From NCBI RefSeq assembly GCF_001050135.1, contig NZ_CP012040.1, forward strand, positions 4,171,001 to 4,235,000: a stretch of DNA of 64,000 bases. Direction: 5' to 3'. This document shows positions 52,712 to 61,133 of this stretch, piece by piece. Position numbers and translations under genes: made by a program. The notes beneath the pieces are model-generated. The model saw nothing but the letters and a program-made list of their open reading frames with translations, was not told the origin of the DNA and did not search any database. Position 1 is the first letter of the stretch. Every line of letters begins with the position of its first letter. Source of the stretch: Cyclobacterium amurskyense (GTDB lineage Bacteria; Bacteroidota; Bacteroidia; Cytophagales; Cyclobacteriaceae).

Positions 52712-55431
52712 TACGATTTGTACAACTGATTTGGATTTTTTTAATCGGGCTGATTTTTGCTTGTTCTGAGAAAATAGAATATAAAGTCAATGCCCTAAAA
52801 GTCAACCACCTTACCACTCCCTTAGGTTTGGAGGACAATCCGGTTTTTAGTTGGCAGATGGAGGAGGGGTTGGCCGATTTCTTCCAACAAAATTACCGCA
52901 TTTTGGTGGCAACCAAACCTGAGTTTTTGACAAAAGGAAAAGTAGACCTATGGGATTCAGGAGCGGTTGGTTCTGATCGTTCTTTGGGGATTTCCTATGA
53001 GGGTAAGACCTTGGAATCCGGAACTAAGGTTTACTGGAAGGTTTTGGTTCAGGATAAAAAGGGAGCGGTTTATGAAAGCCAAGCCACCTGGTTTGAGATG
53101 GGGCTTAAAGACCTTAATGACTGGAAAGCTTTATGGATTGCATCCACCAATGCTCAGGACAGCATTCCTGGATTAACGCCAGCCCCCTATTTCCGTAAGG
53201 AGTTTTCCATAGATAAGCCTATACAGTCAGCAAGGCTGTATATTGCCGGTTTAGGATACCATGAAGCCTATATTAATGGGGAGAAGGTGGGAGACCATGT
53301 GTTAGATCCTGCCATGACACGCTATGATAAAACGGTGAAATATGTGGTGCACGATGTGACCGCATTGCTCAATAATGGCGAAAATGCGATAGGCGTGGTT
53401 TTAGGAAACGGATGGTACAACCAGCATACCAGAGAAGCCTGGGATTTTGATCAGGCCCCCTGGCGTGGCGTACCTGTTTTGAGGGCGCAATTGAGAATTG
53501 TGAATTCCGAAGGCAAAGCCCTTTGGATCCATACAGATGAAAGTTGGAAGTATACTTTGAATGGGCCTATAATATTTGATAGTGTACACAATGGGGAAAG
53601 CTATGATGCCGGCAAGGAAATGGAGGGTTGGACTTCACCGGATTTTGATGATTCAAATTGGGAAGCTTCACATCAGGTTAGCGGGCCGAAGGGGGAATTG
53701 GTTGCCCAGTTAATGCCTCCAATAAGGGTGATAGATACCCTTACACCAAAAAACCAATGGGAAATCAATGACAGTACTTTCATGTATGATTTAGGTCAAA
53801 ACATTACCGGATGGGCCAATATAAAGGTTAAAGGACCTGCCAATGCGAGGGTGAAAATCCGGTATGGGGAAAGGATTTATCCTGACAGTACCCTGGATAT
53901 TAAAGAGCTTAGTCGATTTATCTGGTCTGGAGATACCCAAACAGATCGGTATTACCTGAAAGGTGATGGGGCCGAATCTTGGCATCCGATTTTTACTTAC
54001 CAGGGATTTCAATACATGGAGGTCACTTTAAGTGAACCGGAGATAGAACTTCTAGAAATCAATGCAGCTGTGCTGCACACCGATCTTCCTGAAAAAGGAT
54101 ATTTTAGAAGTTCAAATGCCATATTCAATCGATTGCAGGAAAATATGCGCTGGTCATTTTTGGGCAATTACCATGGCTATCCTACAGACTGTCCACACCG
54201 CGAAAAAATGGGATGGACAGGTGATGCCCTTTTGGTGGCAGAAATGGGAAATTATAATTTTGATATGGTGCCTGCTTACAGGAAATGGTTGGACGATTTT
54301 GTAGATGAACAGCAAGACAGTGGCGACCTGCCGGGAATCATTCCTACCAGTGGATGGGGATACACGTTCAACCAAGGTCTAGATAAGGAAAGAGGTTATG
54401 GGCCGCATTGGGAAGGGGCTTTTCTGGAAGTAGCCTGGCAAATGTACCGGTTTTCAGGAGACAGCTTATTACTTGCCAGGTATTATCCAAATATGAAAAA
54501 GTACGTGGATTACCTGGAAGCTAATGCTGAGGGTTACCTTTTAAAGTTTGGTATTGATGATCACAAACAACTGGAAAACCTCACCCAAGGGCCCTTTCTA
54601 TCCACAGCCTTTTTCCACTACTTCAGTAATCTACTAGCTAAAATGGCCGGTGTTCTTGGCGAATTAGAAGATCAGGAAGCTTACCTGAAACTTTCGAAAA
54701 ATATAGCCAAGGCTTTTAATCAAGCCTATTTTAATCCTCAAACGGGGCGGTATGACCATGGGGGACAGGCTTCCCAGGCCGTTCCACTTTTTACCGGTTT
54801 GGTGCCTAAAGAGAAGGAGAACTTGGTTCTGGCCGGATTGCTAAATGCAATTGACACTAAAGAGGGGCATATCGATGCAGGGGTGGTCGGTACCAAGGCA
54901 ATTATTCAGGTATTGATGGATTATCAGCAAGTGGATGTCTTGTTTGAAATGGCCAACAAGCGAACGTTTCCAAGCTGGGGTTATTGGGTAGATGAACTGA
55001 ATGCCAATACCATGTTTCAGAATTGGGATGGGAGCCAATCTCGCAACCATATAATGTTTGGTACCATTGGAGATTACTTTTTCAAGGGACTAGCTGGCAT
55101 CAGTCCCATTGATGAATCTCCAGGATTTAAACGTTTTATTATTGAGCCTTCACTTGCTTCTGAAATTGAATGGGTGGAGGCAGGTCATGACTCTCCCTAT
55201 GGGATGATAAAATGTCATTGGCGAAGGACTTCAGGGCAGGTTGAATTGAGCCTTACCGTTCCTTCCAATACAGTTGCTGAGTTAAGGTTACCGGCTAATA
55301 ATAAATTATTACCTGTGGTGGAGCAGGGGGCTTCAGTTCTTTTTGAACGGGTATCCGATGAAAAAGGCGGAGAATGGTTTATGGCCGATTTGCCCGGTGG
55401 CAATTATCAAATCAAGCAAAAGGTGGAGTAA
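52708..55431 (+). CDS. Alpha-L-rhamnosidase, GH78
   Basis: 907 residues. Lipoprotein signal ending LIGLIFACS. The multidomain GH78 layout is visible: N-terminal beta-sandwiches (LTTPLGLEDNPVFSWQM, LYIAGLGYHEAYINGEKVGD, VLGNGWYN), an (alpha/alpha)6 barrel with the diagnostic PTDCPHREKMGWTGD at ~491-505 that includes the general-acid Glu region, 'PSWGYWVDELNANTMFQNWDG' (shown in part) and a C-terminal beta-domain. It hydrolyses terminal alpha-L-rhamnose. The start ATGA overlaps the phosphoesterase stop by 4 bp. With the sulfatase it forms an operon for sulfated rhamnose glycans such as ulvan-type polysaccharides (inference). Confidence 0.93.
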   Translation: MIRFVQLIWIFLIGLIFACSEKIEYKVNALKVNHLTTPLGLEDNPVFSWQMEEGLADFFQQNYRILVATKPEFLTKGKVDLWDSGAVGSDRSLGISYEGKTLESGTKVYWKVLVQDKKGAVYESQATWFEMGLKDLNDWKALWIASTNAQDSIPGLTPAPYFRKEFSIDKPIQSARLYIAGLGYHEAYINGEKVGDHVLDPAMTRYDKTVKYVVHDVTALLNNGENAIGVVLGNGWYNQHTREAWDFDQAPWRGVPVLRAQLRIVNSEGKALWIHTDESWKYTLNGPIIFDSVHNGESYDAGKEMEGWTSPDFDDSNWEASHQVSGPKGELVAQLMPPIRVIDTLTPKNQWEINDSTFMYDLGQNITGWANIKVKGPANARVKIRYGERIYPDSTLDIKELSRFIWSGDTQTDRYYLKGDGAESWHPIFTYQGFQYMEVTLSEPEIELLEINAAVLHTDLPEKGYFRSSNAIFNRLQENMRWSFLGNYHGYPTDCPHREKMGWTGDALLVAEMGNYNFDMVPAYRKWLDDFVDEQQDSGDLPGIIPTSGWGYTFNQGLDKERGYGPHWEGAFLEVAWQMYRFSGDSLLLARYYPNMKKYVDYLEANAEGYLLKFGIDDHKQLENLTQGPFLSTAFFHYFSNLLAKMAGVLGELEDQEAYLKLSKNIAKAFNQAYFNPQTGRYDHGGQASQAVPLFTGLVPKEKENLVLAGLLNAIDTKEGHIDAGVVGTKAIIQVLMDYQQVDVLFEMANKRTFPSWGYWVDELNANTMFQNWDGSQSRNHIMFGTIGDYFFKGLAGISPIDESPGFKRFIIEPSLASEIEWVEAGHDSPYGMIKCHWRRTSGQVELSLTVPSNTVAELRLPANNKLLPVVEQGASVLFERVSDEKGGEWFMADLPGGNYQIKQKVE

Positions 55432-55450
55432 TGCCATACCAGAATTAAGC

Positions 55451-55472
55451 AATAGGAGTTTCCTATTTTTTT
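55451..55472 (+). terminator. Terminator of the sulfatase-rhamnosidase operon
   Basis: AATAGGA / TCCTATT stem with a GTT loop followed by seven T, 20 bp after the rhamnosidase stop. The left flank (GAATTAAGCAATAGG) recalls an arm of the dispersed palindrome family, so the terminator may derive from it. Confidence 0.75.
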
Positions 55473-55477
55473 AAGGG

Positions 55478-55541
55478 TTCCGGTCAATTGCCACGAAAAT
55501 ATTAGCGCATTGACTACTTGAATTCGTTAGGTTGACCGGAA
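55478..55541. repeat. Inverted repeat at the edge of the accessory island
   Basis: Perfect 10-bp arms TTCCGGTCAA (55478-55487) and TTGACCGGAA (55532-55541). The right arm overlaps GTTAGGT (55526), a consensus integron core GTTRRRY, so this may be a first recombination site of the array. The rest of the gap up to 55680 is AT-rich and featureless. Confidence 0.5.
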
Positions 55542-55679
55542 ACTGGCCGGGGGATAGGTTTTTAAAAATTTATTTTTTAACGATTTACAGAGGGGCAATA
55601 CTCAAAATTTGTATCTTGTTACGACATTCTTAGGTCAATATTATATATAAATAAGGAACTGATATAAGCTGTCTTCAGG

Positions 55680-55787
55680 GGCTTCTTGAGTATTATAGCA
55701 ATTGAGCCACAGTAATTTATATACAGGTAAGTGACCGGGAAATTAAAGCAGTCGGCTACTATTATTATACTCACCGTTGGGGGCAAG
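55680..55787. repeat. attC-like site 1 (left end of cassette 1)
   Basis: Palindromic arms TTGAGTATTATAGCA / GGCTACTATTATTATACTC and a 3' core GTTGGGGGCAAG at 55776-55787. That core, reversed and complemented (CTTGCCCCCAAC), matches 10 of 12 bases of CCTGCCCTCAAC at the start of site 2, as expected for the two ends of one cassette. Confidence 0.6.
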
Positions 55788-55825
55788 AATAATAAACTGA
55801 CAACAAGTTTTTCATCATATAGAGT

Positions 55826-56344
55826 TTGAAAAAAATGAATTGGAAAAGAATTTCTAGCATAATATTCTTCATTTTCTGCATGTCGATGTTTTTAATATCG
55901 ATTAAACAACGACCAACATACGCTAGAAACCCAATATTTTATTCAATCCTTGTCCTAGGGATATCAGCAAATATTATATATGAATATTATAAAAATAAGA
56001 AGGAGGAAAAGGATTTGCTACAAATAAAAAATAATAAAATTAAAAAATCAAATAAGAACTACCAACCAATTATTAAAGCTGAAGACACTCCTGAAGATTT
56101 ATTGCAATTTATTAATATAATTAATGTGTGGGGAACAAATAATAAGATTCTCCGAGAATATCTGTATGAAAAATCTGATAACCAAGACCTTATTTCCCTA
56201 AAAAACTTCGTAGATAATAACATTGTCATAATAAACAGCCATATAAATAATAATGAAAATAAAAAAATCTCTAGAGCATTGAAACTTACATTAAAAGCCT
56301 ATAATGAATTAGGATTATGGACTTGGGAAAAAAAGGAGATATGA
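55826..56344 (+). CDS. Cassette 1 cargo: small membrane protein of unknown function
   Basis: 172 residues, very AT-rich compared with the upstream operon. Two membrane spans near the N-terminus (ISSIIFFIFCMSMFLISI and FYSILVLGISANIIYEYY) are followed by a Lys/Asn-rich cytoplasmic domain, partly helical (ALKLTLKAYNELGLWTWEKK). No family recognised. It lies between attC-like sites 1 and 2 and starts 38 bp after the site 1 core, as is normal for a cassette gene that carries its own short leader. Confidence 0.6.
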   Translation: MKKMNWKRISSIIFFIFCMSMFLISIKQRPTYARNPIFYSILVLGISANIIYEYYKNKKEEKDLLQIKNNKIKKSNKNYQPIIKAEDTPEDLLQFINIINVWGTNNKILREYLYEKSDNQDLISLKNFVDNNIVIINSHINNNENKKISRALKLTLKAYNELGLWTWEKKEI

Positions 56345-56385
56345 AATTTTATATATGGTAAAAAAAGAACGGAAAACAAAAGAAT

Positions 56386-56523
56386 CCTGCCCTCAACATC
56401 ACCTTGGATACAGCGGTCGGTTCAGAGTAAATAGAAAGTTCAGTATCTTTAAGAAATTAGGAGGAGGCTGGAAGCGAACTTCTCAGAAAGCCCGCCGTCT
56501 CCAAGCTGAATCACGTTACCTGC
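56386..56523. repeat. attC-like site 2
   Basis: About 138 bp. 5' core CCTGCCCTCAAC (56386-56397), arms CTTGGATACAGCGGTCGG and CCGCCGTCTCCAAG, and 3' core GTTACCTGC (56515-56523). The interior shares 'CTTTAAGAA.TTAGG.G.AGG.TGGAAGCGAAC' (in two parts, with spacer differences) with site 4. The 3' core is the exact reverse complement of GCAGGTAAC at 57363, the start of the next site. Confidence 0.75.
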
Positions 56524-56569
56524 AAGCTTAAAAACGCAACCATTGTGAACTAAACATCATCTTTAAGAG

Positions 56570-57370
56570 ATGAGGAATAAAAAACAAATTATGAGAAACG
56601 TTCAAATATTAATATCCACTATTGCCTTAATCGGTTTGCTAAGTTGCGACAAAGACGAAGTTGATATTCAACAAGGAGAGTGTATGCCTTTTTCAATTTC
56701 TGACACCTATGAATATCCTATTGTTCCTCGAATGGATGAATGGGCAGATTTAAAATCATTATCTGAAATGGTTCAGGCTTGCCAAATTCCAAATAGTAAG
56801 TTAAAATCTATCTCGACAGAGGGTTTGTTGGAAACCTTATTAACTTATCCACTGATACTAGATTATGGGGCATTTAATTTTGGGCAGGACGGATTTGAGA
56901 GAATTAAATCTGAGAATAATGGATTTGATGAATTGTATGGAAGAACAGACTTTGTTAATGTTATTACGGAAAGATATAAACTAATGTCTTTAAATTGTGA
57001 TAAGAATTATTATCCTCCATTTGCAACGGGGTTAGAGACTCCAATTCAAATTTCCTTTCAAACCATTGAGTTTTTTATACTTCAAGACGAATTCTTGTAT
57101 GAAATTAATTCAAATCAAAGAATTGAGATTCTCGAAACAGTATTGGAAAAGCTTCAAGCAAAAAAAGATTATGGTATTTCAAAAAATGACAACTTAGTTT
57201 CATATGCGATATTGGGAAAAATTATGATTAAGGAAAATTATTCTCCGTTTGTAGATATAAATGATGAAAATGAAATAGTCGATGGACTTGCAAGAATCCC
57301 AATTGGATTTGATTCTGAATTGTTAGATTTAATTGAGAATAATGCAAAAGAATTAAAAGCCAGCAGGTAA
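56570..57370 (+). CDS. Cassette 2 cargo: lipoprotein of unknown function
   Basis: 266 residues (259 if the second ATG, 56591, is used). A lipoprotein signal ends STIALIGLLSC, so the protein is lipid-anchored in the envelope. The mature part has 'YPIVPRMDEWADLKSLSEM' and 'LLETLLTYPLILDYGAF' and ends in helical segments; similar 'W..L.S.DEM...CQIPE..L..MST..L' phrases occur in Bacteroidota lipoproteins of unknown role. The TAA stop lies inside the 5' core of the next attC-like site (GCAGGTAAC), a frequent feature of integron cassettes. Confidence 0.65.
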   Translation: MRNKKQIMRNVQILISTIALIGLLSCDKDEVDIQQGECMPFSISDTYEYPIVPRMDEWADLKSLSEMVQACQIPNSKLKSISTEGLLETLLTYPLILDYGAFNFGQDGFERIKSENNGFDELYGRTDFVNVITERYKLMSLNCDKNYYPPFATGLETPIQISFQTIEFFILQDEFLYEINSNQRIEILETVLEKLQAKKDYGISKNDNLVSYAILGKIMIKENYSPFVDINDENEIVDGLARIPIGFDSELLDLIENNAKELKASR

Positions 57371-57430
57371 CAATTAAGCTACAATGATGCGAAGTAAGAC
57401 TTCGGTTCATTGTAGTCCCGATCGATCGGG
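57363..57430. repeat. attC-like site 3, left part (broken by mobile element)
   Basis: Begins with GCAGGTAAC (57363-57371), exact reverse complement of GTTACCTGC at the start of cassette 2 (56515). It continues with a tight hairpin CTACAATGATGCGAAGT / ACTTCGGTTCATTGTAG and the palindrome TCCCGATCGATCGGGA, and is cut short by the IS91-like element at ~57436. Confidence 0.65.
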
Positions 57431-57498
57431 ATTGGACTCAGCCTCCGGTAGCTTTCTTCTATGGGGATTGGATTGGTTTTGTTGGGTAATTCAGGAAA

Positions 57499-58823
57499 TT
57501 AGGTGGTGTTAAAATTATTAAAAAGTGGACGAATTGATTGCCTAGTAGCATTTTTAAGTCCTCGCTTCATTGATTTTTGAGGTCTTAAAAAACCTAAGAC
57601 ATAGATGTTCCAGGGCGTCCAGTGAAGCCTTTTTGATAGCGTGTGATTATTGGCGAGGTTATGCATTTTTAAGAGTTGGCGTAAGGGAGGTCCTCGCTCT
57701 GGGGCGATTAGCTTGGTTGTAATAAGCGTTTCATATCCACAGCAGTGGCACCTTTCAGGATTGTAATTGAGTTTTTCCTTCGCAATCTGTACCCAAGAGT
57801 ATTTAACTTTTTGCCATTTGGGTTGGTTGAGGTCTTTTTTTGCCAGATTTAGCTCTTTGTTCTTGTTTCTGGATGCCAAGAAACCATAATGGCGTATTCT
57901 AACAAAGCCAGAAGGAAGTATATGAGAAGAAAACCTTCTCAGGAATTCACTTCCACCTAATTTAATCTGCTTGTTTTTCCCTTCTTGTCGGTAATCTTTA
58001 TAAGTGAATATGACATTTTCCTGATCAACCTTTTTAAGTCTGTGATTAGAGATGGCTATTTTGTGGGTATACCTTCCTAGGTATTCCACCACTGTTTTTG
58101 GAGATGCAAAAGGTCGCTTGGCGTATACTACCCATTTGGTTTGGAAAACTTTTTTAACAATATGCTGTGCAACAGATATTTTCTTTCTGAGCTCCGCCAT
58201 AAAAGTTGCCCGGAAAACAGTGCTTAATGCTCTTTTAGGAAAGAGGTATTTGTCTTTATATCTGCAGGATTTCCATTTTCCTGAAGGTGTAATTCCACCT
58301 CCTGGCACGATACAGTGAACATGGGGGTGGAGCCAGAGTTGCTGTCCCCAGAGCCTGTCCCGAAAGCATAGCGCATCGGGATATGCAAGATGGATTCCAT
58401 ACCTGTTTTGGCACCTAGGTATTTTGGGTCAGCAGAAAATTTTTGGATGGTAAGCCAAGAGGCAGCGAACAAAGCGGTGTATATTTCCTTGTCGTAATGG
58501 GGCAATAATTCATTGAATGAATGCGGTAATGTGAAGACAATATGATAGTAGGGAACAGGGAGAAGTTCGCTCTCCCGGTCTAGTATCCATTTTTCACGGT
58601 TGGTTACCTGGCATTTTGGGCAATGCCGGTTTCGACAAGAGTTATAACTGATCGTTTCTACGCCACAACTTTTGCAAACACTCATATGGCCGCCAAGGGA
58701 TTTGGTTCTGCATATAGAAAGTGCTTTCAGCGTTTTCTTCACCTGTAAAGGTGGCTTGAATCGTTTCTGAAAATTGGCACCATGAAGCCGAATAATATCT
58801 GCTATCTCATAAGCAGGCTTCAG
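57499..58823 (-). pseudogene. IS91-family (Y2/HUH-type) transposase, frameshifted
   Basis: The N-terminal fragment has the zinc-binding CKSCGVETISYNSCRNRHCP and 'YYHIVFTLPHSFNELLP'; the C-terminal fragment has VPGGGITPSGKWKS, VEYLGRYTHKIAISN and a second zinc-type CHCCGYE. The two lie in different frames (fragments 58742-58224 and 58308-57499). The join is explained by an extra 29 nt near 58351-58381 that forms a hairpin (TCCCGA/TCGGGA arms); removing it restores HTWGQQLWLHPHVHCIVPGG-type sequence. A CTG start at 58823 overlapping the recombinase stop (CTGA) adds the usual N-terminal LKPAYEIADIIRLHG. Function is presumably lost. Confidence 0.85.
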
Positions 58824-59758
58824 GAAGCAGGTGTATAAAGTCTATCAAAAGGGCTGTGGGCCAATGATCTTTCAAGTTTAGCCACATGTAGGTACATCAT
58901 GGTGGTTTGTATATGGGCATGTCCCAGCTGCTCCTTGATGGTTACAATATCTATCCCCTGTTCAAGCAAGTGAGTAGCAAAACTGTGGCGAAGTGTGTGT
59001 ACACAAGCTTCTTTTAGTATACCGGCTTTTTGCATGGCCAGCCGGAAGGTTTGTTGCACAGCACTATGACCTAGAGGAGTACCCTTTTCTCTACCATTGA
59101 AAAGGAAGGTTTAGGGCTTAGCTCCATTGATGTATTGGAGTAAACCTTGAGAGATATAGGCGCTCAGAACGACATACCGGCTTTTATTGTTTTTGGATTC
59201 CCGGACATGAATTTGATTGCGGTCGAAATCAATATCGGTGATTTTGAGTTTACAGACTTCGCTGACACGTAGGCCAGCAGAATAGATTAGGGATAGCAAT
59301 ACACGCTGTTTTAATCGCTGTGGAGCTTTAAATAACCTTCGTAACTCCTGCTGAGAAAAGACAACGGGAAGCTTGCGGTTGTTTTTCAAATTGGGCAGCC
59401 GGATAGCCCTATCTTCCAAGTCATAAATCCGGTAGAAGAAACGAAGACCATAGACGGCATGCTTGAAGAAAGTATCGCTAAGGTCCTTGTCTTGTCTCAG
59501 GGTAAAGAGATAGGAATTGATCTCATCAGGTTCCAGGTCTAAAGGAGACTTTTTAAAATACAAGCTGATCTGTGTGATGGATCGGGAGTAACTGAAAACT
59601 GTACTTTTAGCATAAGCTTTGATGGTGATTTGCTCTTCAAACTTTTGGATATGCAGTGCAAACCCAGGTACTTCACGTTTGGCCTTATCTATTAAAGTTT
59701 TAGCTGAGTTGGGCCGGCTATTGAGCCATCCGTAATTTTTATGTATTTTGCTCATCAT
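58820..59758 (-). pseudogene. Tyrosine recombinase with one in-frame stop
   Basis: 311-residue XerD-like recombinase. The SAM-like N-domain (IKAYAKSTVFSYSRSITQIS) is followed by a catalytic domain with Arg in SAGLRVSEV, Lys in RESKNNKSRY, HTLRHSFATHLLEQG (HxxR) and GHAHIQTTMMYLHV (His and catalytic Tyr). A TAA at 59111-59113 interrupts it after YINGAKP, and the same frame resumes with TFLFNGREKGTPLGHS, so a single base change (CAA or AAA to TAA) explains the break. It ends overlapping the transposase start. Not an obvious IntI: the extra IntI helix was not seen. Confidence 0.85.
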
Positions 59759-59817
59759 TATAAGAGTTTGTTGATGAGCAATATACCAATGGTAAACCTT
59801 TAGCTACCGGAGGTTGA

Positions 59818-59950
59818 GTTCAACAAATTATAAACGTAATGCGGGGCGAAGTGAGTAATATAAAAGAAAGTATAATAAACAACGATAGCGGTAACTTGAA
59901 AGGAAAGTGCGTTGAAACCCGCACTACGCTTATAAGTGGCCGTTACAAGC
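59818..59950. repeat. attC-like site 3b (after the IS91-like element)
   Basis: 5' core GTTCAAC (59818-59824, consensus RYYYAAC), arms TTATAAACGTAATGCGGG and CCCGCACTACGCTTATAA, and 3' core GTTACAAGC (59942-59950). The latter is the exact reverse complement of GCTTGTAAC at 60741. A half-arm of the dispersed palindrome (AATGAATTATCCGGGTT) follows near 59985. The remaining gap to 60074 is AT-rich. Confidence 0.7.
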
Positions 59951-60074
59951 AATCCTAAAAAGTAAATTGTTAATTCAGAAATAATGAATTATCCGGGTTA
60001 ATACCATTGAAGAAGGTACATTTCAAATGAAAGAGAGAAAGCTATATTTATTAGAAGAAAAAAAATAGCTATAG

Positions 60075-60632
60075 ATGAAGCATTTATATCAAATTATAAT
60101 TATAGTTAGCTGCACATCTAAGGATATTTATCACGAAAGCCTTTTAATGTCAGATATTGTATTATTGGATAATAGGGAGGAATTAGAAGATAATATTTCT
60201 GAAATTAAAAGGCTAAACCTAACAGTTGATTTGAATCAGTTTAAATCAACTGACTCGCTTATAGATACTCTTAAAAGAAAATTTTGTGGAGAAACCTTTT
60301 TTATTCCTGTTCCTGAGATATCTGATCTTACATATTTGCCAATATATTACCCTGATTGTGGTCCTATAATAAATATAAGTGCTGATCATGTCCAGGATAT
60401 TAGAACATTAGAAGATATCTATGAAGGAACTAAGGAATTTAAATTACTTTTCATTTATTTAGACCACTTTTCTATTGAAGAACTAAAAGAAGTGTTTAAA
60501 AAAATAGTTGTCGATTACAAACAAAGTGTTGATGATTATGTGGTTAAAAATAATTTAAATCTTACCTATAATAATCTACAAGAAATTTCACAGTTGTGCC
60601 CTTTTAGTATATGGGTTTCTATAAAAGAGTAA
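60075..60632 (+). CDS. Cassette 3 cargo: protein of unknown function
   Basis: 185 residues, AT-rich. The first ~14 residues (MKHLYQIIIIVSC) resemble a short lipoprotein signal with lipobox IVSC, though it is shorter than normal. The rest is mixed alpha/beta with 'DIVLLDNREELEDNISEIK' and 'ELKEVFKKIVVDYKQSV' and three further Cys. No family was recognised. It lies between cassette sites 3b and 4. The gap of ~100 bp between its stop and site 4 is AT-rich. Confidence 0.6.
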   Translation: MKHLYQIIIIVSCTSKDIYHESLLMSDIVLLDNREELEDNISEIKRLNLTVDLNQFKSTDSLIDTLKRKFCGETFFIPVPEISDLTYLPIYYPDCGPIINISADHVQDIRTLEDIYEGTKEFKLLFIYLDHFSIEELKEVFKKIVVDYKQSVDDYVVKNNLNLTYNNLQEISQLCPFSIWVSIKE

Positions 60633-60740
60633 TTTAAAACTTGGCGTTATTTCAACTTTGAAGATTTCTAAGTAACAATTAAATTATTTAGGGTTTTTTT
60701 GGTATATTAATCGAAGATAATGAAGAAGAGAAAAATGGCA

Positions 60741-60877
60741 GCTTGTAACATCACCTTGGTTACAGCGGGCGGTTTCGATTAATTATGAAAATTATTACCT
60801 TTAAGAAGTTAGGTGTAGGTTGGAAGCGAACGTTTCAGAAATCCCACCACTTCGCAAAGCCGAGAACCGTTATAGCC
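60741..60877. repeat. attC-like site 4
   Basis: 5' core GCTTGTAAC (60741-60749), exact reverse complement of GTTACAAGC at the start of cassette 3 (59942). Arms resemble site 2 (TCACCTTGGTTACAGCGGG), the interior shares TTTAAGAAGTTAGGTGTAGG and TTGGAAGCGAACGTTTCAG with it, and the 3' core is GTTATAGCC (60869-60877). Confidence 0.75.
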
Positions 60878-60915
60878 AATCCTCCATATATGAAACACAT
60901 TTACTTTCAGAGCTA

Positions 60916-61079
60916 ACGGGGTGTTGCATCATCCCGGCATTTTCTTAAATTAGTAAGGCTCTTTGTAAGGCCGATTTTCAAACTGTTGCTTCTGATTATT
61001 CGGAAAGCACGAGCGCAATCCTGGTTGGGATGCTTGCGATTACTTTAGTGGCGGATTTGGCTTATCCCAGATACCCCGT
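60916..61079 (+). ncRNA. Candidate IS110 bridge RNA region
   Basis: Non-coding DNA upstream of the transposase with nested pairing: ACGGGGT (60916-60922) with ACCCCGT (61073-61079), TGGGAT (61026-61031) with ATCCCA (61064-61069), and GCGCAATCC/GGGATGCTTGCG between ~61009 and 61038. IS110 elements encode a bridge RNA here that guides target and donor choice; loop sequences were not matched to a target. Confidence 0.4.
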
Positions 61080-61133
61080 TCAGAATATTTTCTTGCCAAA
61101 AGCACATCCCCTTAGAGCCTAAGTTGTCTCATT

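Larger units (their letters stand above)
57436..59819 (-). mobile_element. IS91-like element with tyrosine recombinase and terminal inverted repeats
   Basis: About 2.38 kb bounded by imperfect 18-bp inverted repeats: ACTCAGCCTCCGGTAGCT (57436-57453) and AGCTACCGGAGGTTGAGT (59802-59819), with 17 of 18 complementary. It contains two minus-strand genes in an operon, a tyrosine recombinase and a Y2-type transposase, both damaged. Canonical IS91 elements lack terminal inverted repeats and move by rolling circle, so the repeats and the recombinase are notable. It has inserted among cassette sites. Confidence 0.75.

Noticed and set aside
58820..59758. Integron integrase for the cassette array
   Set aside because: It is XerD-like, is coupled to an IS91-type transposase inside inverted repeats, and carries an in-frame stop; the IntI-specific helix was not seen.
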